64,000 nt of DNA from NCBI GenBank assembly GCA_039720395.1, contig CM077826.1, positions 24,756,430 to 24,820,429 on the forward strand, in the 5' to 3' direction. The notes below the pieces were generated by a model. The model was not told the origin of the DNA. It searched no databases and saw nothing but the letters and a program-made list of their open reading frames with translations. Shown here one piece after another: positions 1 through 13,182 of the stretch. The stretch comes from Liquidambar formosana (taxonomy: Eukaryota > Streptophyta > Magnoliopsida > Saxifragales > Altingiaceae). The position numbers and the translations under genes were made by a program. The first letter of the stretch is position 1. Every line of letters begins with the position of its first letter.

Positions 1-499
1 TATAAACCTATATCAGTACGTATTGATAGGATCATTATCGTATATATATATATTAGATATCATATGAGAGATGAATTTTCTTAAGGATGTTTTGTCAATT
101 ATTTGGGAAGATTTGATTGGTAAGTCTAGTTTTGTGATTGTGTTGATTTTATCATCCTAACGCTTATCCCAAACCTTTTTGTATCAACAAATGGATATCT
201 ATATTTCTTCATAAGCTTGAACCTAACATCACTCACTTAACAAGTGAAGACTACAATGCCATCACCAACCTTGGGTTACGATTTTTTCTATGTTTTTTTT
301 TGGCCAAACAATAAGAGAACACACACCTACATATGTACCTATGCGGAGTCAAAATCAAGATATCTGCAAACCCCACACCCTAATTGGCCAAGCTTGGGTT
401 AAGTTAGGTACATAAAATTCAAGGATTAGGTACATAGGCTTAATGGATTAAAATCATAGATCTAAAGTACATCTTCTTAGGAAAAAAAAACGGTTAGGA

Positions 500-530
<31 letters not shown>

Positions 531-1059
531 TTGCTAAGCAACAAGGTGTTTATAATGTCAGAGTTTAACTAATTCCCACTTCCCATGTGGTGTTACCACC
601 CCATAAGGTCGTTTAATGCCCGAACTACTAATTGGCCAAAAGAGATTGGCTGGTTTCAAACCTAAGATGTCTGATTTTACAACTCGCCCCTTTATCGCTA
701 GACAAACTCTCATTGACTTTTTAAAAAAGCTTAATTAATAGCACTAAGGTCCATCACATGGAATTATGAATTATGATACATACATGTTAATCATCTGTAT
801 CTTTTCTTTAATTTTGGCCATTCTTATTCCTCTCCTTAATTTTTTTAATATGACAATTAAGCGTAGTTTTATTGGACAACTAGCAAAATTGCAGCATGAA
901 TGAATTGCGTGGCGCAATTTCATTGGACAGTTGACATGGCGTAATCTCACACAGGGAAATGTGTCAATGTGACGAAGCGGATATGGAAATTACATCTTCA
1001 CCAGTATGTCCCCTCTATTTGATGAAAAATTCCTCTAATAAAAACGGAAAAAAGAAGAA
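1..1059. other. Upstream intergenic sequence, AT-rich
   Basis: I see no gene here. The stretch contains a (TA)n run at about 499-527 and several A/T runs. It should include the AVP2 promoter, but I cannot identify a TATA box or transcription start with confidence. Confidence 0.5.
499..527. repeat. (TA)n microsatellite
   Basis: An uninterrupted TA dinucleotide run of about 29 bp upstream of AVP2. Confidence 0.85.
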
Positions 1060-1172
1060 GAAGAAAAGAAACTCTCTCTCTCTGAAAGTCTGCAACATTT
1101 ACAGAGAGCTGTTGGAGCCCTACCAAGCTTCCGTTAATGGCAGCTACGGAAGCTTTGTTCTCTCATTGAACG
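1060..1172 (+). promoter_or_regulatory. Possible AVP2 5' UTR exon with upstream ORF
   Basis: A CT-rich patch (about 1074-1084) is followed by a segment ending at a good donor, G|GTAAGC at 1172/1173. Just before it is a 10-codon upstream ORF, MAATEALFSH, 1137-1169. If spliced to an acceptor near 2200 this would be the untranslated first exon of AVP2. This is inference from splice-site quality and position; no transcript evidence is available. Confidence 0.3.
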
Positions 1173-1802
1173 GTAAGCGCTAAGAGAGTTCAATCCCAAT
1201 TAGATCCTGTTCATAAGGGAAAATGTATATATATATTGTATATGTATATTTGTATACTGTTGTTTTCTTCTGGCGATCGAAGTGGAGCGTTGTTGGTTTG
1301 AATGGTATGCAGCGTGAGAGAAGTATCTGCTTTTGCAGATCTCTCAATTTTGTGATAGTCTGACCCCTCTGGTTTGAGTAGATTCTTGCGAGGCATTGAA
1401 ATCTAGGGTTTTGGTTTGGATTTGTTGATTCTGCTTTTGTTCTATCAATGCACATGTGGGAATATCATTCATTTACCCTATATCGTCCTTAATTTTTATA
1501 AAACTTATGTGGATTTATTTGATGGTATTAATTCCATGTAATTGGTTTCTCACTTCTAAACCGTGTATTCGCTTTATGAATAAATGTTGGTGTTGGGCAG
1601 CGCTGTTAATTAGTTTGTGTCACTCTGCGTATGAAAATGAGTCTGGATTTCACTCTATCCGTCTTTTGTACGTTTTGTAAATTTAGTTTAAGTTGTAAGA
1701 TGGTGACTCTGTCTGAAAGAAGTCTTTGCTTTTTAAAATTTTTTAAAACACAACCCGAGTTTCCAAGACATGGTTGCCTTAGAAATTGGGATTTACAAAC
1801 TG

Positions 1803-1843
1803 TTTTTTTTTTTTTTTTTTTTTTTTTTTTGGGGGGGGGGGGG
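1803..1843. repeat. Poly-T/poly-G compound tract (T28 G13)
   Basis: Twenty-eight T are directly followed by thirteen G, upstream of AVP2 exon 1. The exact length may be affected by assembly error. Confidence 0.8.
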
Positions 1844-2294
1844 TGTTTGGTACTGTGTACTTATATGTCAACAGCATGTCATATTATACATTATTTTTGT
1901 GTCTATCTTATATTGTCGCCAGAAAATTGATGAGTTGTTGTCATCCTTTGGTATGTGCTCAATGTTTAAATCATGGAAGTCTTATTCTTTGAATGCATCT
2001 TTTCAGAAAAGTTGATTGGTGTTGAAGTACTGCTGAGAATATTACTTCTTTCGTAAAATCTAGTCCTTGAGGGTAGCAAAAGAAGAGAAGGATTGAGATA
2101 AAGAGGACAGTGGACCTACAAGCAGTGAGTTGAAGTCTCCTTTTATCACGCATGAGGTTATTTTAATCTTTTCTGTCTGAATTAGAGCATCCAAAATTCA
2201 GAGACCAGGTTCAGGGGGTGACTTGCCCCAAGTTGGCGAGTTCATCCCTTTCCCTGTAGCCCGGAGGGTGAATTCCTCCCAAGCTGTTGTTGTG

Positions 2295-2387
2295 ATGGAC
2301 GAGGACATGGAGGGTGGTAATTTGGGGCCTTACCAAGATAGGCCAAGGACGTTCCCTATCATGCGTAGTAAACCTTACACCCCATGG
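2295..2387 (+). CDS. AVP2: AVP2 exon 1 (residues 1-31)
   Basis: This exon encodes the hydrophilic N terminus with the family signature [17 protein letters not shown]. It ends in TGG, followed by donor GTAAGG at 2388, phase 0. The frame stays open upstream to about 2223 but has no other ATG, which fixes the start at 2295. Confidence 0.93.
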
Positions 2388-5300
2388 GTAAGGACCTTAT
2401 GCTTGTCTTTATATATTGTCTCTTTGAAGCAGAACATTTATCCAGTTGTTTCAGCAATATGAATCTTATCCTATTGCCTATTATGTATGCTTTTTGTCCC
2501 TTGGTTGAGGAAGTTCAGAATATTCTTTCTTTGTTGCTGTCACAGTAATCTTTCTAGGTAGCAAAGGTGTGCTTTTTCAACCTTACATGTTGCATAGACA
2601 TTCAAATGTTATTATCCATATTGCTCTTAGCACCTAGATCCTTGCATTACATCATAGAAGAGTGATAGCACTTGCTTAGGTCCAAAACGCAATATTGTGT
2701 CACAAATGTTATAACTTGCAGATATCATGTAAACCTGGGAATTCTTGAAGAGTTTAGTTTGCAATTCCCAAAATAATAATTTATTGGTTGTATTGTTGGG
2801 AAGTCTCACATCCCACATCGTCTAATTTTTTTTTTTTTTTTTTTGATGAAATAAAAGTATATTAATAGCAAAAGGCTTAGCCCAAGAACATGAGACATAA
2901 ACAAGAACTAAGGAAAGGCCCCTATGAAGCTTAAAGGCATCTACAAAATGTAAAAAAGAAATGTTTTACAACTATTATAACAACTAGAGTGCCACAAAAA
3001 GAGATTCATAATAAAAAAGGATTTAAGGTCGATAATGGGCTTCTCAATTCCTTCAAAAGTTATTTGGTTTCTCTCTCTCCAAATGCACCAAAAAATGGCA
3101 TGAGAGACCATCCTCCAAATCATCTTAGCTTCTTTTTTACCCCCTTTAATCCACCAACTCGCAAGAAGGTCATTAGTAGAACAAGGAAGAACCCAATGGA
3201 CACCACACAAATTAGAAGCAAGCATCCAAAGACTTGAAGCCACAATACAAAGGATGAAAAGATGATCCACTTTCCTGGCCTTTTCTTCTGACAAAATACA
3301 TCTATTAGGCATAGACCACCTTCTTCAGATAAGATGATCCAAATTTAAACATTTGTTTCTTCCCACCAACCACAAAAGAAAGCCAATTTTTAGTAGGAAG
3401 TTAGGAACTGAAGAAATCCACGCGATCTTCGCCGGAAGGAAAGGATTGAGTTTGATATGGCTTCATATACCTGTTTGGGGGGCCCTCCACCAAACAGCTT
3501 AAGCTTTTGGGTTATGTGGTGTTCTAACATAGTATTAGTGCCTTTTGTTCTTGGTCTCATTATAGGATACCTTCATTAGAACCTAGACTTTCAGGTACTT
3601 ATCCCAGAAAAAAAAAAGACTTTCCTGTATTGGGCAACAAAATAAGACCAAGGAAATCAGCTGAGATGGTTGTATTACGTGTAACAATGATAAGTGACTT
3701 GACCAATAACGAGTAATCATAAACTTCAAGTTAAGGGTGTTTTAGAGACAGGGAATTGCCAAAAGGTACAAGTTTTTGAGGCCGTAAAAAGACTTCAACA
3801 GCTATGATTTTTTAGATATAAATATAAAACGGCCCTAGATGTACAAAATGTGAAAATTGGATATATGTCACCAATCTCTATAGTTGAGTCAGTCAGTCAG
3901 TCAGTCAGAGTTCAGTTGAGTTGGGTTTATTTTATTTAATTCATTTTTAAATGCCAAAGCTTCTACAAGCGCTATGCTTTTAAGATATAAATTTATGAAT
4001 ATTTTGCAGATGGATTTTATTTACATTTAATTTCATGTCTTCTGACCCCAAGGGGTAGCTCAGTTCGCAAGGGATCCCGCCTTAGGAAGCGGAGGTCTTG
4101 AGTTCGACCCTTACTAAATCCCTTGGGGCCACCTCACAAGGTTCCATAGTTCTCATGGGCCTTGGACTTATCTGGTCCATATGGGTTGTGGGGTCTTATA
4201 TGGGCCAGGGTTTGCCCAAAGGGCTTCCTCGTTATCAAAAAAAAATTTCATGTCTTCACAAGAGAAGAATCAGCATGGTTAAATTTTAATTCAGGTTGGA
4301 TTGTACATGGAAATTTCTAAACAGGCGGATATAGTTTAACTAATAAATTTAATTAAATGTAACAAAAAAAAAGGATTATAGAATTAAATGTGGTTAAAAG
4401 ATAGATAAACAGACAATAAAAGGGAATTGGTCACATGTGGCATACACCTTATGAGCTGAGGTGTAAATTGGTGCAAAAGGTTCACTTTTCAGTTTTCATT
4501 ATGCTTCTCTATGAGATATATGTGACTCCTGTGTAACTTTTGAAACCTCGAGGTATTCAAATCGCCTTTCCATAAGGTGAGTCTCGAGGCAAGGTTCACA
4601 GTCATCTAGAACCTTGGTTATCATGAAAGTCTTAAATCTATTCATAAGCACTAGTAAATCATAGAATTAGAAATATATATTTTAAAAATATAAAAACTTA
4701 AATGATAAATTTTGGGTAAGGTTTGGTTAACCAGGCATGGGAGAGAAATTTGAATGTGATGTGTTTATAATTGGCTTGAGTTTGGTTACCCAAATTTGAG
4801 CTACCCATGTAGCCACCTTTTACTGTGTACAAGCTGTAGTTTTATAAGCACTTCCCGCTATACTAAAATAATAGAAATCTCTTAGCACATTTGCCTCGTC
4901 TTCTTAGGATGACAGATGAGAGCAATGCATGTGTAATTAATAAATCAATAAGAGCACCACTTCATCATGACAGTACCTAGAAAGATTAATTGTAGGGCCA
5001 CTTAATCTGATGCCATTTATTATTATTTCTATTTTTAAAGAAACAACAAGGAAATTGTAGAATTGATGAAGAAAGCACATGAGGAAGAACGAGAAGTCCT
5101 ATATAGGTAAAAAGAACCAAAAGGTTATACTCTAACATAAACTGTACATTCAGTGCTCTAAAGCTGGCAAAAACTTTTCTTGGAGCATAGAAGTTATCCA
5201 TTGAGATTTCTACTTTGAAAGCCTCAATTTTTGCCAAAAAACCCGATCCTCTGTTTTCTAATCTATGAATGCAAGAAAAGAAGAACCAATACATCCAGAT

Positions 5301-8300
5301 TCCAGATATAACCAAAATCCCCCTAGTAGCATAGCAATTTCTCCATTTGAACTTTGATGACATCCTACCTTTTTTGGATTAGCTATTTTAGCCGTGCTTG
5401 TCTTGTTCATAGTCAAGAATCTTGCATGCTTATTACTGTAACTGGATATTATTGAATTGCATTGCTTATAGAAAATTTCTTTTTATTTATATATTTATTT
5501 ATTTAATGAAATATAATTTTATTGAAGAAGAAAATGGATTAATATCCAAGTACATATAGTGTATACAAGCAAAAGCCAAAAGGAGAATCAACTGACATTG
5601 CAGTTTCAAAATGTCCAAAAAAGTGTCAAAAGAAACCTATAGTTTGTACTCCTTGAGTTCCCCCAAGCAAAGAGAAAACCTATAAACCTCTCCTTAAGCT
5701 ATCCCATAGAAAGCTCTACTCCATCAAATGTCTTCCTCTTCCTCTCCAACCACAAAGACCACGTCAACCCATGAGGGGCAGTCCTCCAAGAAAAGAAAAA
5801 AGAAAATAGATAATGCTTCTGTACAATCCTATATCTCCAAGCCTCAGCTGCACTAAAAACCAAGTGAGGCAAAACCCAAAAAATCCCAAAAATATTAAAA
5901 CAAAAAGCCCACAACTCCTAGCGTAGTGCAACTTTAAATAATAATAATAATAATGATAACTTTTACTAGCTTGGGATTGGCAGTAAACCTGGCATTGCTA
6001 GAACTACATGAAATAACTAAACAGGCATGAAAAAAAAAGTGTATCGAAATGACTTAAAGCTTTAGTTGCAATAATCGCGCGTGGTGTCCATAGTTCAAAG
6101 TATTACTATCAAACTTGGTGCTGGACTGGGATCATTCAACTTTGTATTGGTGATAAGAATGATATGACTTGGTTTTGGACAAAATGCAATGATTCACATC
6201 AAAGAATGTTCAAAAAAATATAAAAAAATAACTGAAAATATAAAAAAAATAGGCAAATCACATTGAAGCCTTAGAATAAGCAAAACCAACAACTTAGATG
6301 ACGTAATATGGTTCAAAACATCAGTGGTGGCACTAACGTGCTAGTGTACCATATAATTACGTCATAAATATCAAATCCAGAATGGGAATTGATTCCTCAT
6401 TCAGTCATAAATCACATATCATAGATCCATGGGCAAACGACTCTTCAAGAGAAAGGATGGCAACAGGTTGACCCTAACTTGTCTTTGGCCTGATTAATAT
6501 ATTCCCTCCTCGAACCTTGGCTCCGGTTTATTAACACAACCCTGAATCCCCAACCTTTTGGGAAGTAGAAAGAATTACTATCCCCATCCCACTTGGATAG
6601 AAAATATTTTGATTGTAGAATCTTCAATTTTAGTCTTAGATGGTTTATATTGAGGCGTGGATCGATATTGGTACTGGCACCAATAGTAATAAAAATAGTA
6701 AGACCATTAGTCCTCATATGGGCAGGGCGGGTTACCTGATTAACTTGACCCACTGCCATCACTAGAGAGATACTAGTGAGACATCTTGGTCTCAGCCGAT
6801 ATTTGGGGTGGGACGCGATTCTTCCCCTTCATATTTTGGACTCTCTATCGTGTATTGTCTTGGTAGGCTATAAGACTGGTCCCGGCTGAGGCATTTTGGC
6901 GAATACTTTGAACTAAGTGTGCAAGTCTATTCGTTTTGGTTTTGTTTGGGGCTAGATTAGAACCAAGCTCCAAACCGAACCAAATCAACCTTAGGTCGGT
7001 TTTGCCAAACCTAAACCAGAACTGGATCGATTTTTGTTTAGAATTGAACTCCGGCTTGGTTCGGTCCGGTTCAGTTTGGTTCTTGGGTTGACATAATCAC
7101 CTAACCTTGTTTCCAAATAGCATATATTTTGATTGAGAAAAAAAAATTGCTAAGGTTTTAGACAAAAGCAACATATATTTTTACTTAATTCAATTAAATC
7201 AAATAATAAAATGTAGCAGAAGCCAACACATTACAAATTATATTTAAATCTTCTACGGTTTTATTTGTTTATATATTTATTTTTTATATGATAAATTGCA
7301 GTGGTTTTGAATATACCCAACTCATAAACTTGAACAACATATACTTAGAAATAGGAGAATAATGATAATAGAAAACTTGATACTTTGTTTGGTTGCTGAG
7401 AAAGTGTAGGGAATGAAAAAAATTCATTTTGACCAGAGAAAACACAAAGCATAAGATCCATGCCGATGCTTAGGGTAAGACCTATTTTTAAAAAATATAG
7501 AGAAGGCTTTGCAGAAGAAAAACTCAAGAGAAAAAGGATTAAGAAAATGACTTTATATTATTATATTATTATATGATAATATTTATTTGCCAAAGCCCTG
7601 GCTGAATCTGTAGAAACTCAAGTTTTTGAGTTGTTTCTCACACATGCAAGGAGAAGAAGATGCTACTTTATGACCTTTGAATTCAAATGTTGGAATTCAT
7701 CTAAACATTCTAACTAACAACCTGATCTTAAGGATTGATGGTCTCATATACTGATATACATGAAATTTGAGATGACTCACCCAGTTTTAAACACTAACCC
7801 TCACCCAAACAATGAAAATATGAGCAGTGAAAAAGAGGAAACTGTTGTTAACATGAGCAGTAGACAAAGAAGGTGCAGAAGTTGCCATGAGGAGGCCCTT
7901 TTCTTTATCATGACAAGAACGCCTGATAACTGTTGAGCACGACAGAGGTGAAGCAGAGAGAAGAGGAGAGGGTGCGACGTGGATAAAATTCATTTACCAT
8001 TATCCAAAATAAAAAAAGAAGAAGAAGAAGAAGAAGAAGAAGAAGAAGAGGAGGAGGAGAGGGTGGGATGTGAGAGGTTGGATTTAGTCAGAAACTTTTC
8101 TTTCCCTGTCTTTATTTTAGTTTAATGGTTAAACTTAAAGCCAATGAAAAATAAACAAATATCATAAAAAAATTTCGATATAATAATTTTAATATATTAT
8201 TATTATAGTATATAAGGGGATTGGTTCTCAAATTGGTTCAGTTTACCTGAGTCCCAAACTGAGAACTGAATTGACAAAGTTGGTTCTATAATTTTCCAAA

Positions 8301-11300
8301 CCAGAACCAAACCAAACCTCATACAAAACCGAAATAAACCAACCCATTGAGGCAGGTTTGGTTTGGTTTGGTTCTCGGTTTGAACTGGAGCAAGTTGCAC
8401 CCCTACTTTGAGCCATGGTGGTGATGAGTGCTTAGTTCTTACATGACAGTGAAGTAGTAGTTCGACTCACGTCAACTTCAATGTTATCTTTTATTTACTT
8501 ATTTACAACTTTATAGCTTATAGAGGATTCAGGAATTGAAATCTCATTTTTCTGATATGAGGAACCTTTTATGGGTAAACCCTGGGCCCATGCAAGACCC
8601 CACAACCTACATGGACTGGTTAACCCAAGGCCCATGAGTACCATGGAACCTTGTGAAGTGGCCTCGAGGGGTTGGCAAGAGTCGAACTTAGGACCTTTGC
8701 TTCCTTAGGTGTGGTCTCTTGCCAACTAAGCTACCCCCTCGGGTTATGAAGTGAATTGTCATTTTGTTATTATCTTATTGCGGATATGAACTTTTTATTT
8801 TATTTTTCTTAGTTGAACAGTATCAAGTGGTTGCTTTGTGCAGATTTTTCGAGTTCTCATGGGAATAAATGTCCGTGTTCTTTTTGTAATTTTGCTCTTG
8901 GCTTTTGGAGCTATCTTTTACATTGGGGCGAGTACTTCTCCTATTATTTTGTTTGTCTTCTCAGTTTGCATCATCAGCTTCCTTTTATCAATATATCTTG
9001 CCAGATGGGTACTCTCAAAGGATGAGGGGCCTCCTGAAATGGCTCAGGTACATTTATATTTAATTGGTTCACTCATTTTATTTATTTATTGTTCTGTAAT
9101 TATTTTCAATTTTTATTTTTGCACTGACTTGTTTCTTATTTCTCCTATGTTATCTTGCTGTGGATCCTTTTTGTCAAAGTAATTAGATAAACCACATACT
9201 TATATATCTGCTTGAATTTTGATACACTTTTCAGTATCAAAACCTTCTAAGATCATTGTTTTCTTATTGATTTTTATTAAATTTTGACATTTATCAATGA
9301 GCGTAATTTCTTTTTTCCCTTTTTTTGGAATCTTGAGACAGTGAATTGATGTCATTTTTTTTCTTCATTTTTTCAATTGTTATCTAAGCTTAACTTTTTC
9401 ATTTTTTTTCCTGGGTAGATAATAAAGAAAAGAGAAGTTTGAGCAAAATAGGAAAAAACATGTTTCTAAATCTGGTATTGTACTACAAATCATAAAGGCA
9501 TAGAACTTATTTTATTAGTTTGCAAGAGTGAATAAGACATGCTTGTCTCTCCTCTCTTGGAAGTTTTTTTTTTTTGTTTAAATAAAAGTTTGCTATGAAG
9601 TCCTCTGATTGTAATGCATGTATCAAGTTTGCCAGTTTAGGTCAGCTAAGATGCTAGATACTTAAGCTTAGTTACTCATAAAATGGATTAGAAATTATTG
9701 TGTGTTTCAACAAATCTATACAAAGATATGGTTCAATATTGTCACTATAATGAATTGATGTGTATTTCCCTGTTTATAAATTGTAATGTATTGATGTGGT
9801 GTGATCCACGTAAATAATTGGTCAATACATATTCTATCATTCTATGTTGATTTCATTGCATTTTTGGGTATGTATAAACAATACAATGCTCTGATACTAA
9901 AATTACACTGTATCAAATTGTATTGCACGTTTGCACCATATGATGAGGTACTGGTGCGATTGGTTATGGAAAGTTGACACATCGATAGAGTGACTTTTAT
10001 GTATAGGCGTAGTTCTGATTTTTTCTATGTTACGTGGACACTTCAAAATATGTGAAATACCCGTGCTGGACACATGTGACATGGTTGTGGGTTCTTCTAT
10101 TGGACACTTCAAAATAGGTGAAAAATCTTTAGAAAGTAGACGAATCCGACACTTGGACACATACCCTCACCGAACACCCGTACCTGAGTCCATGTAACAT
10201 ATGATTTATTTACTTCTGAGAGGCACAAGACACCAACAGTATTCTTTTTTCGAGGAGCTAACCACTCATTTTGAGCTCTAGATGTATTTTTTCTTGAATG
10301 ACCCTATATTTTTTCAAGTATGTTTCATTTTCTTGTTGGTTTATTTTTATCTTGTAATTATGACCCAGGTTTTGTAGACGGAGGACTTCATTTTAGATCT
10401 ATTGATTATGTGATGGTGTATCTTTAAAATGAAGTTAGAAATAGTGATGTTAAATGGTAAGGTTGTGGGGTCAGTACATGTATTAGTGTCTTAAGAAACT
10501 ATTTCTTATGAGGCAGTAAATGTGTTAGTTTCTGGCCTATGAGAAAAACAATGGTAACTATTTTTATAAAGGGTTAATGTATCTCTTATAAGAATCTAAG
10601 AACAAATGACCTGTTTTAAGGTTATTTTCTTCTGTTTAGCAGTTTCGTTTTCTTTTGTAGTGGAAGAATGCCTCATACTTTCTCTCCGTACTCATCTTTT
10701 ATGTTTTGATGAAATTTATGTTTCCATTTAAAAAAACCAAAAAACCAAACCAAACAAAAGAAGAAAAAACAAAGAAAAAAGAATAAGCAAAGTTTCGGTG
10801 TAAGATTTGTCATGAACAATGAAAATACTAGAGACATTAAAAGTTTAAACAAAGCCTTATTTTTTGGTAGAGCTCTTAGTTTGCTATCCATCACATTAAT
10901 TTATTTCTTCTACTTTATAGCGTTACTTATCACCAAGATCCAGTTTTTTGGTCTTCTTGTCATTTTGTTTGTTTGTTTGTTTGTCATCAGCATTATCATT
11001 TAAGAATGACCAAACTAAAACTGATCCCTCGAATTATATTTTTAATTTGTCATGTGCTTGTCCTGGGCTTTTGATCCCACATATTAGATATCAGATGCAA
11101 TACGTGATGGAGCTGAAGGTTTCTTCAGGACCCAGTATGGGACTATATCCAAGATGGCGCTGTTGCTAGCGCTGGTGATTTTTTGCATATATTTGTTTCG
11201 CAATACAACTCATCAAGAATCTTCTGGCCTAGGGAGGTGATAAAAGAATTTAATATTAGACTTAGATCAAGTTTTTACCTTCTTTTATTCCTGTTCACAA

Positions 11301-13147
11301 ATGTTCTTGGTTTTGCCATGCTGGTGCAGATGGACATCTGCGTATGTTACTGCTGCTGCTTTTCTTCTGGGGGCTCTGTGTTCAGGTATTGCTGGGTATG
11401 TTGGGATGTGGGTCTCAGTACGAGCAAATGTTCGAGTCTCTAGTGCTGCAAGACGGTCTGCAAGAGAGGCATTGCAGGTTTTATTCCTTTCTAGTTCATT
11501 GTCCATGGAAATCTACTTCTATATTTGTCAACTGAAAACAGTTTTATATTTCTGTTTTAATAGGAAATTATTATGTGCAGGTAGCTGTTCGTGCTGGTGG
11601 TTTTTCAGCACTTGTTGTTGTTGGTATGGCTGTAATTGGTGTGGCCATACTTTACGCCACATTTTATGTTTGGTTGGGGGTGGATTCACCGGGTTCAATG
11701 AAGGTTACTGATTGTAAGTCTTGACTTTCGTTGTTCCTTTACTTAAAATTATCAAATTATGAATTTATAGTATTCCATATCAGCACATGTTGCAAATATG
11801 GAAGTGTGAATAAAATTCATTTACCTTTATGGAAAAAAATGTTGTAAATATGGACTTATTCTTTAGTAATATGTTTTGGTTTCTCAAGCGGTAATGTTCT
11901 TGGTTTAGAATGGAGACAGATACTCCCCCGTCTCCCCCCACCCCACCAAAAAGAAAAAAAAAAAAATCAATAGGCAAGACTAATATGTGGGGTTGCTGCT
12001 TCCTTTTTGCAACATCTCAAAATAGGCTTTTGCATATTCATATTGGGCCGTTAATTTGTTATTGGCACTAAGAGTCTAATGTCAGCAATTTTATTATACA
12101 TCTAAAAGGAAATGAAAATAGTACTGTCACGACCCAAAAGTGGGCCATGGAAACTAGAGATTGTAGGTATTGACTAAACTTTATTTTCCAAGTAAATCAA
12201 GGCATCTGGTCCATAGTGGATGGTTCAAAATCAAGGAAGAGTTAAAATTTAATTTTAGAAAAAACAAGTGGTTTCAAAGCATACTACATAGATTCAGTAG
12301 CAATGGTATCCAATGTTTTCAAAAGCAACAAAATATATGCTAATAAATTGATGTAGGATGAAAACCACAGGTTGATGAGGAGTAGGCTTTGTAGAAGGAT
12401 TGGGGTGAGGAGAAATCCAAGATTCCAAGAAGCAGTTGCTGGAACACATTGAGATACAGTCTCTAGAAACAACAATTAAGGGGATGCCTTGGAAAACTGC
12501 TGTCGCAGATACCCAAAGAGATGGAAAGTATACCTCTCTGTCCCAAATGACCTCCCTCGAGGAAAACCTGCCAAATGTGGGCATTCCTCTCACGCCAAAC
12601 CAGCCACAAAATGGCCAAAATACGGCATGACCATAAAACCTTCCTTCTCCAAGCTTCCAAAGCCTCTAAAATGAATCTTGAGCATAGATGAAATATTGTG
12701 AGGAGAGACCCAACTCTCCCCCCCACATGCCAAAAAGTCACTGCCAAATCCAACCTACAAAATGGCACTGCATGAATAGATGATCCACTATCTCCTTGTC
12801 CATACAACACATCACACAAATTAGGTCTCACGAGCCACTGTGATCAAATCCCTCAACTATGTGAGCCCCTGAGTGGTTCCACTTTAAACCTTTCAATCCA
12901 ATTTGCGGTGGTAGTTGTCTGAAAAAAAAAATTTTTTAATTTTATAATTTAACCCCCTTGCAATTCTTATTTTTGTATTGACCTATTTGCCGTCTATCCC
13001 AGAGGATAAAAATTTACTATTTATAAGTGGCCATCTGGAGTTCGGAAATCCTGCAAAAATGGAAATGTTTCATTTTCTTTTCATTTATTATGAGGCCATC
13101 TACTAAAAGTATCTGTAAGTGATTGAAATGACATTGTTTCATGATGT

Positions 13148-13182
<35 letters not shown>

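Noticed and set aside
959..1183. Open frame of 74 codons upstream of AVP2
   Set aside because: Lysine- and serine-rich low-complexity translation overlapping the possible 5' UTR, with no recognisable domain.
4043..4130. Possible tRNA gene on the + strand
   Set aside because: The A and B boxes are present, but the head continues into a body with an A tail and a TSD, so it is a SINE.
6299..6364. Short inverted repeat TGACGTAATATGGT / ACCATATAATTACGTCA
   Set aside because: Arms of about 14 bp with a gap and no TSD are too weak to call a MITE.
12124..12250. LTR end TGTCACGACCCAAAAGTGG
   Set aside because: It resembles LTR termini elsewhere in the window, but I could find no other end, primer site or TSD.
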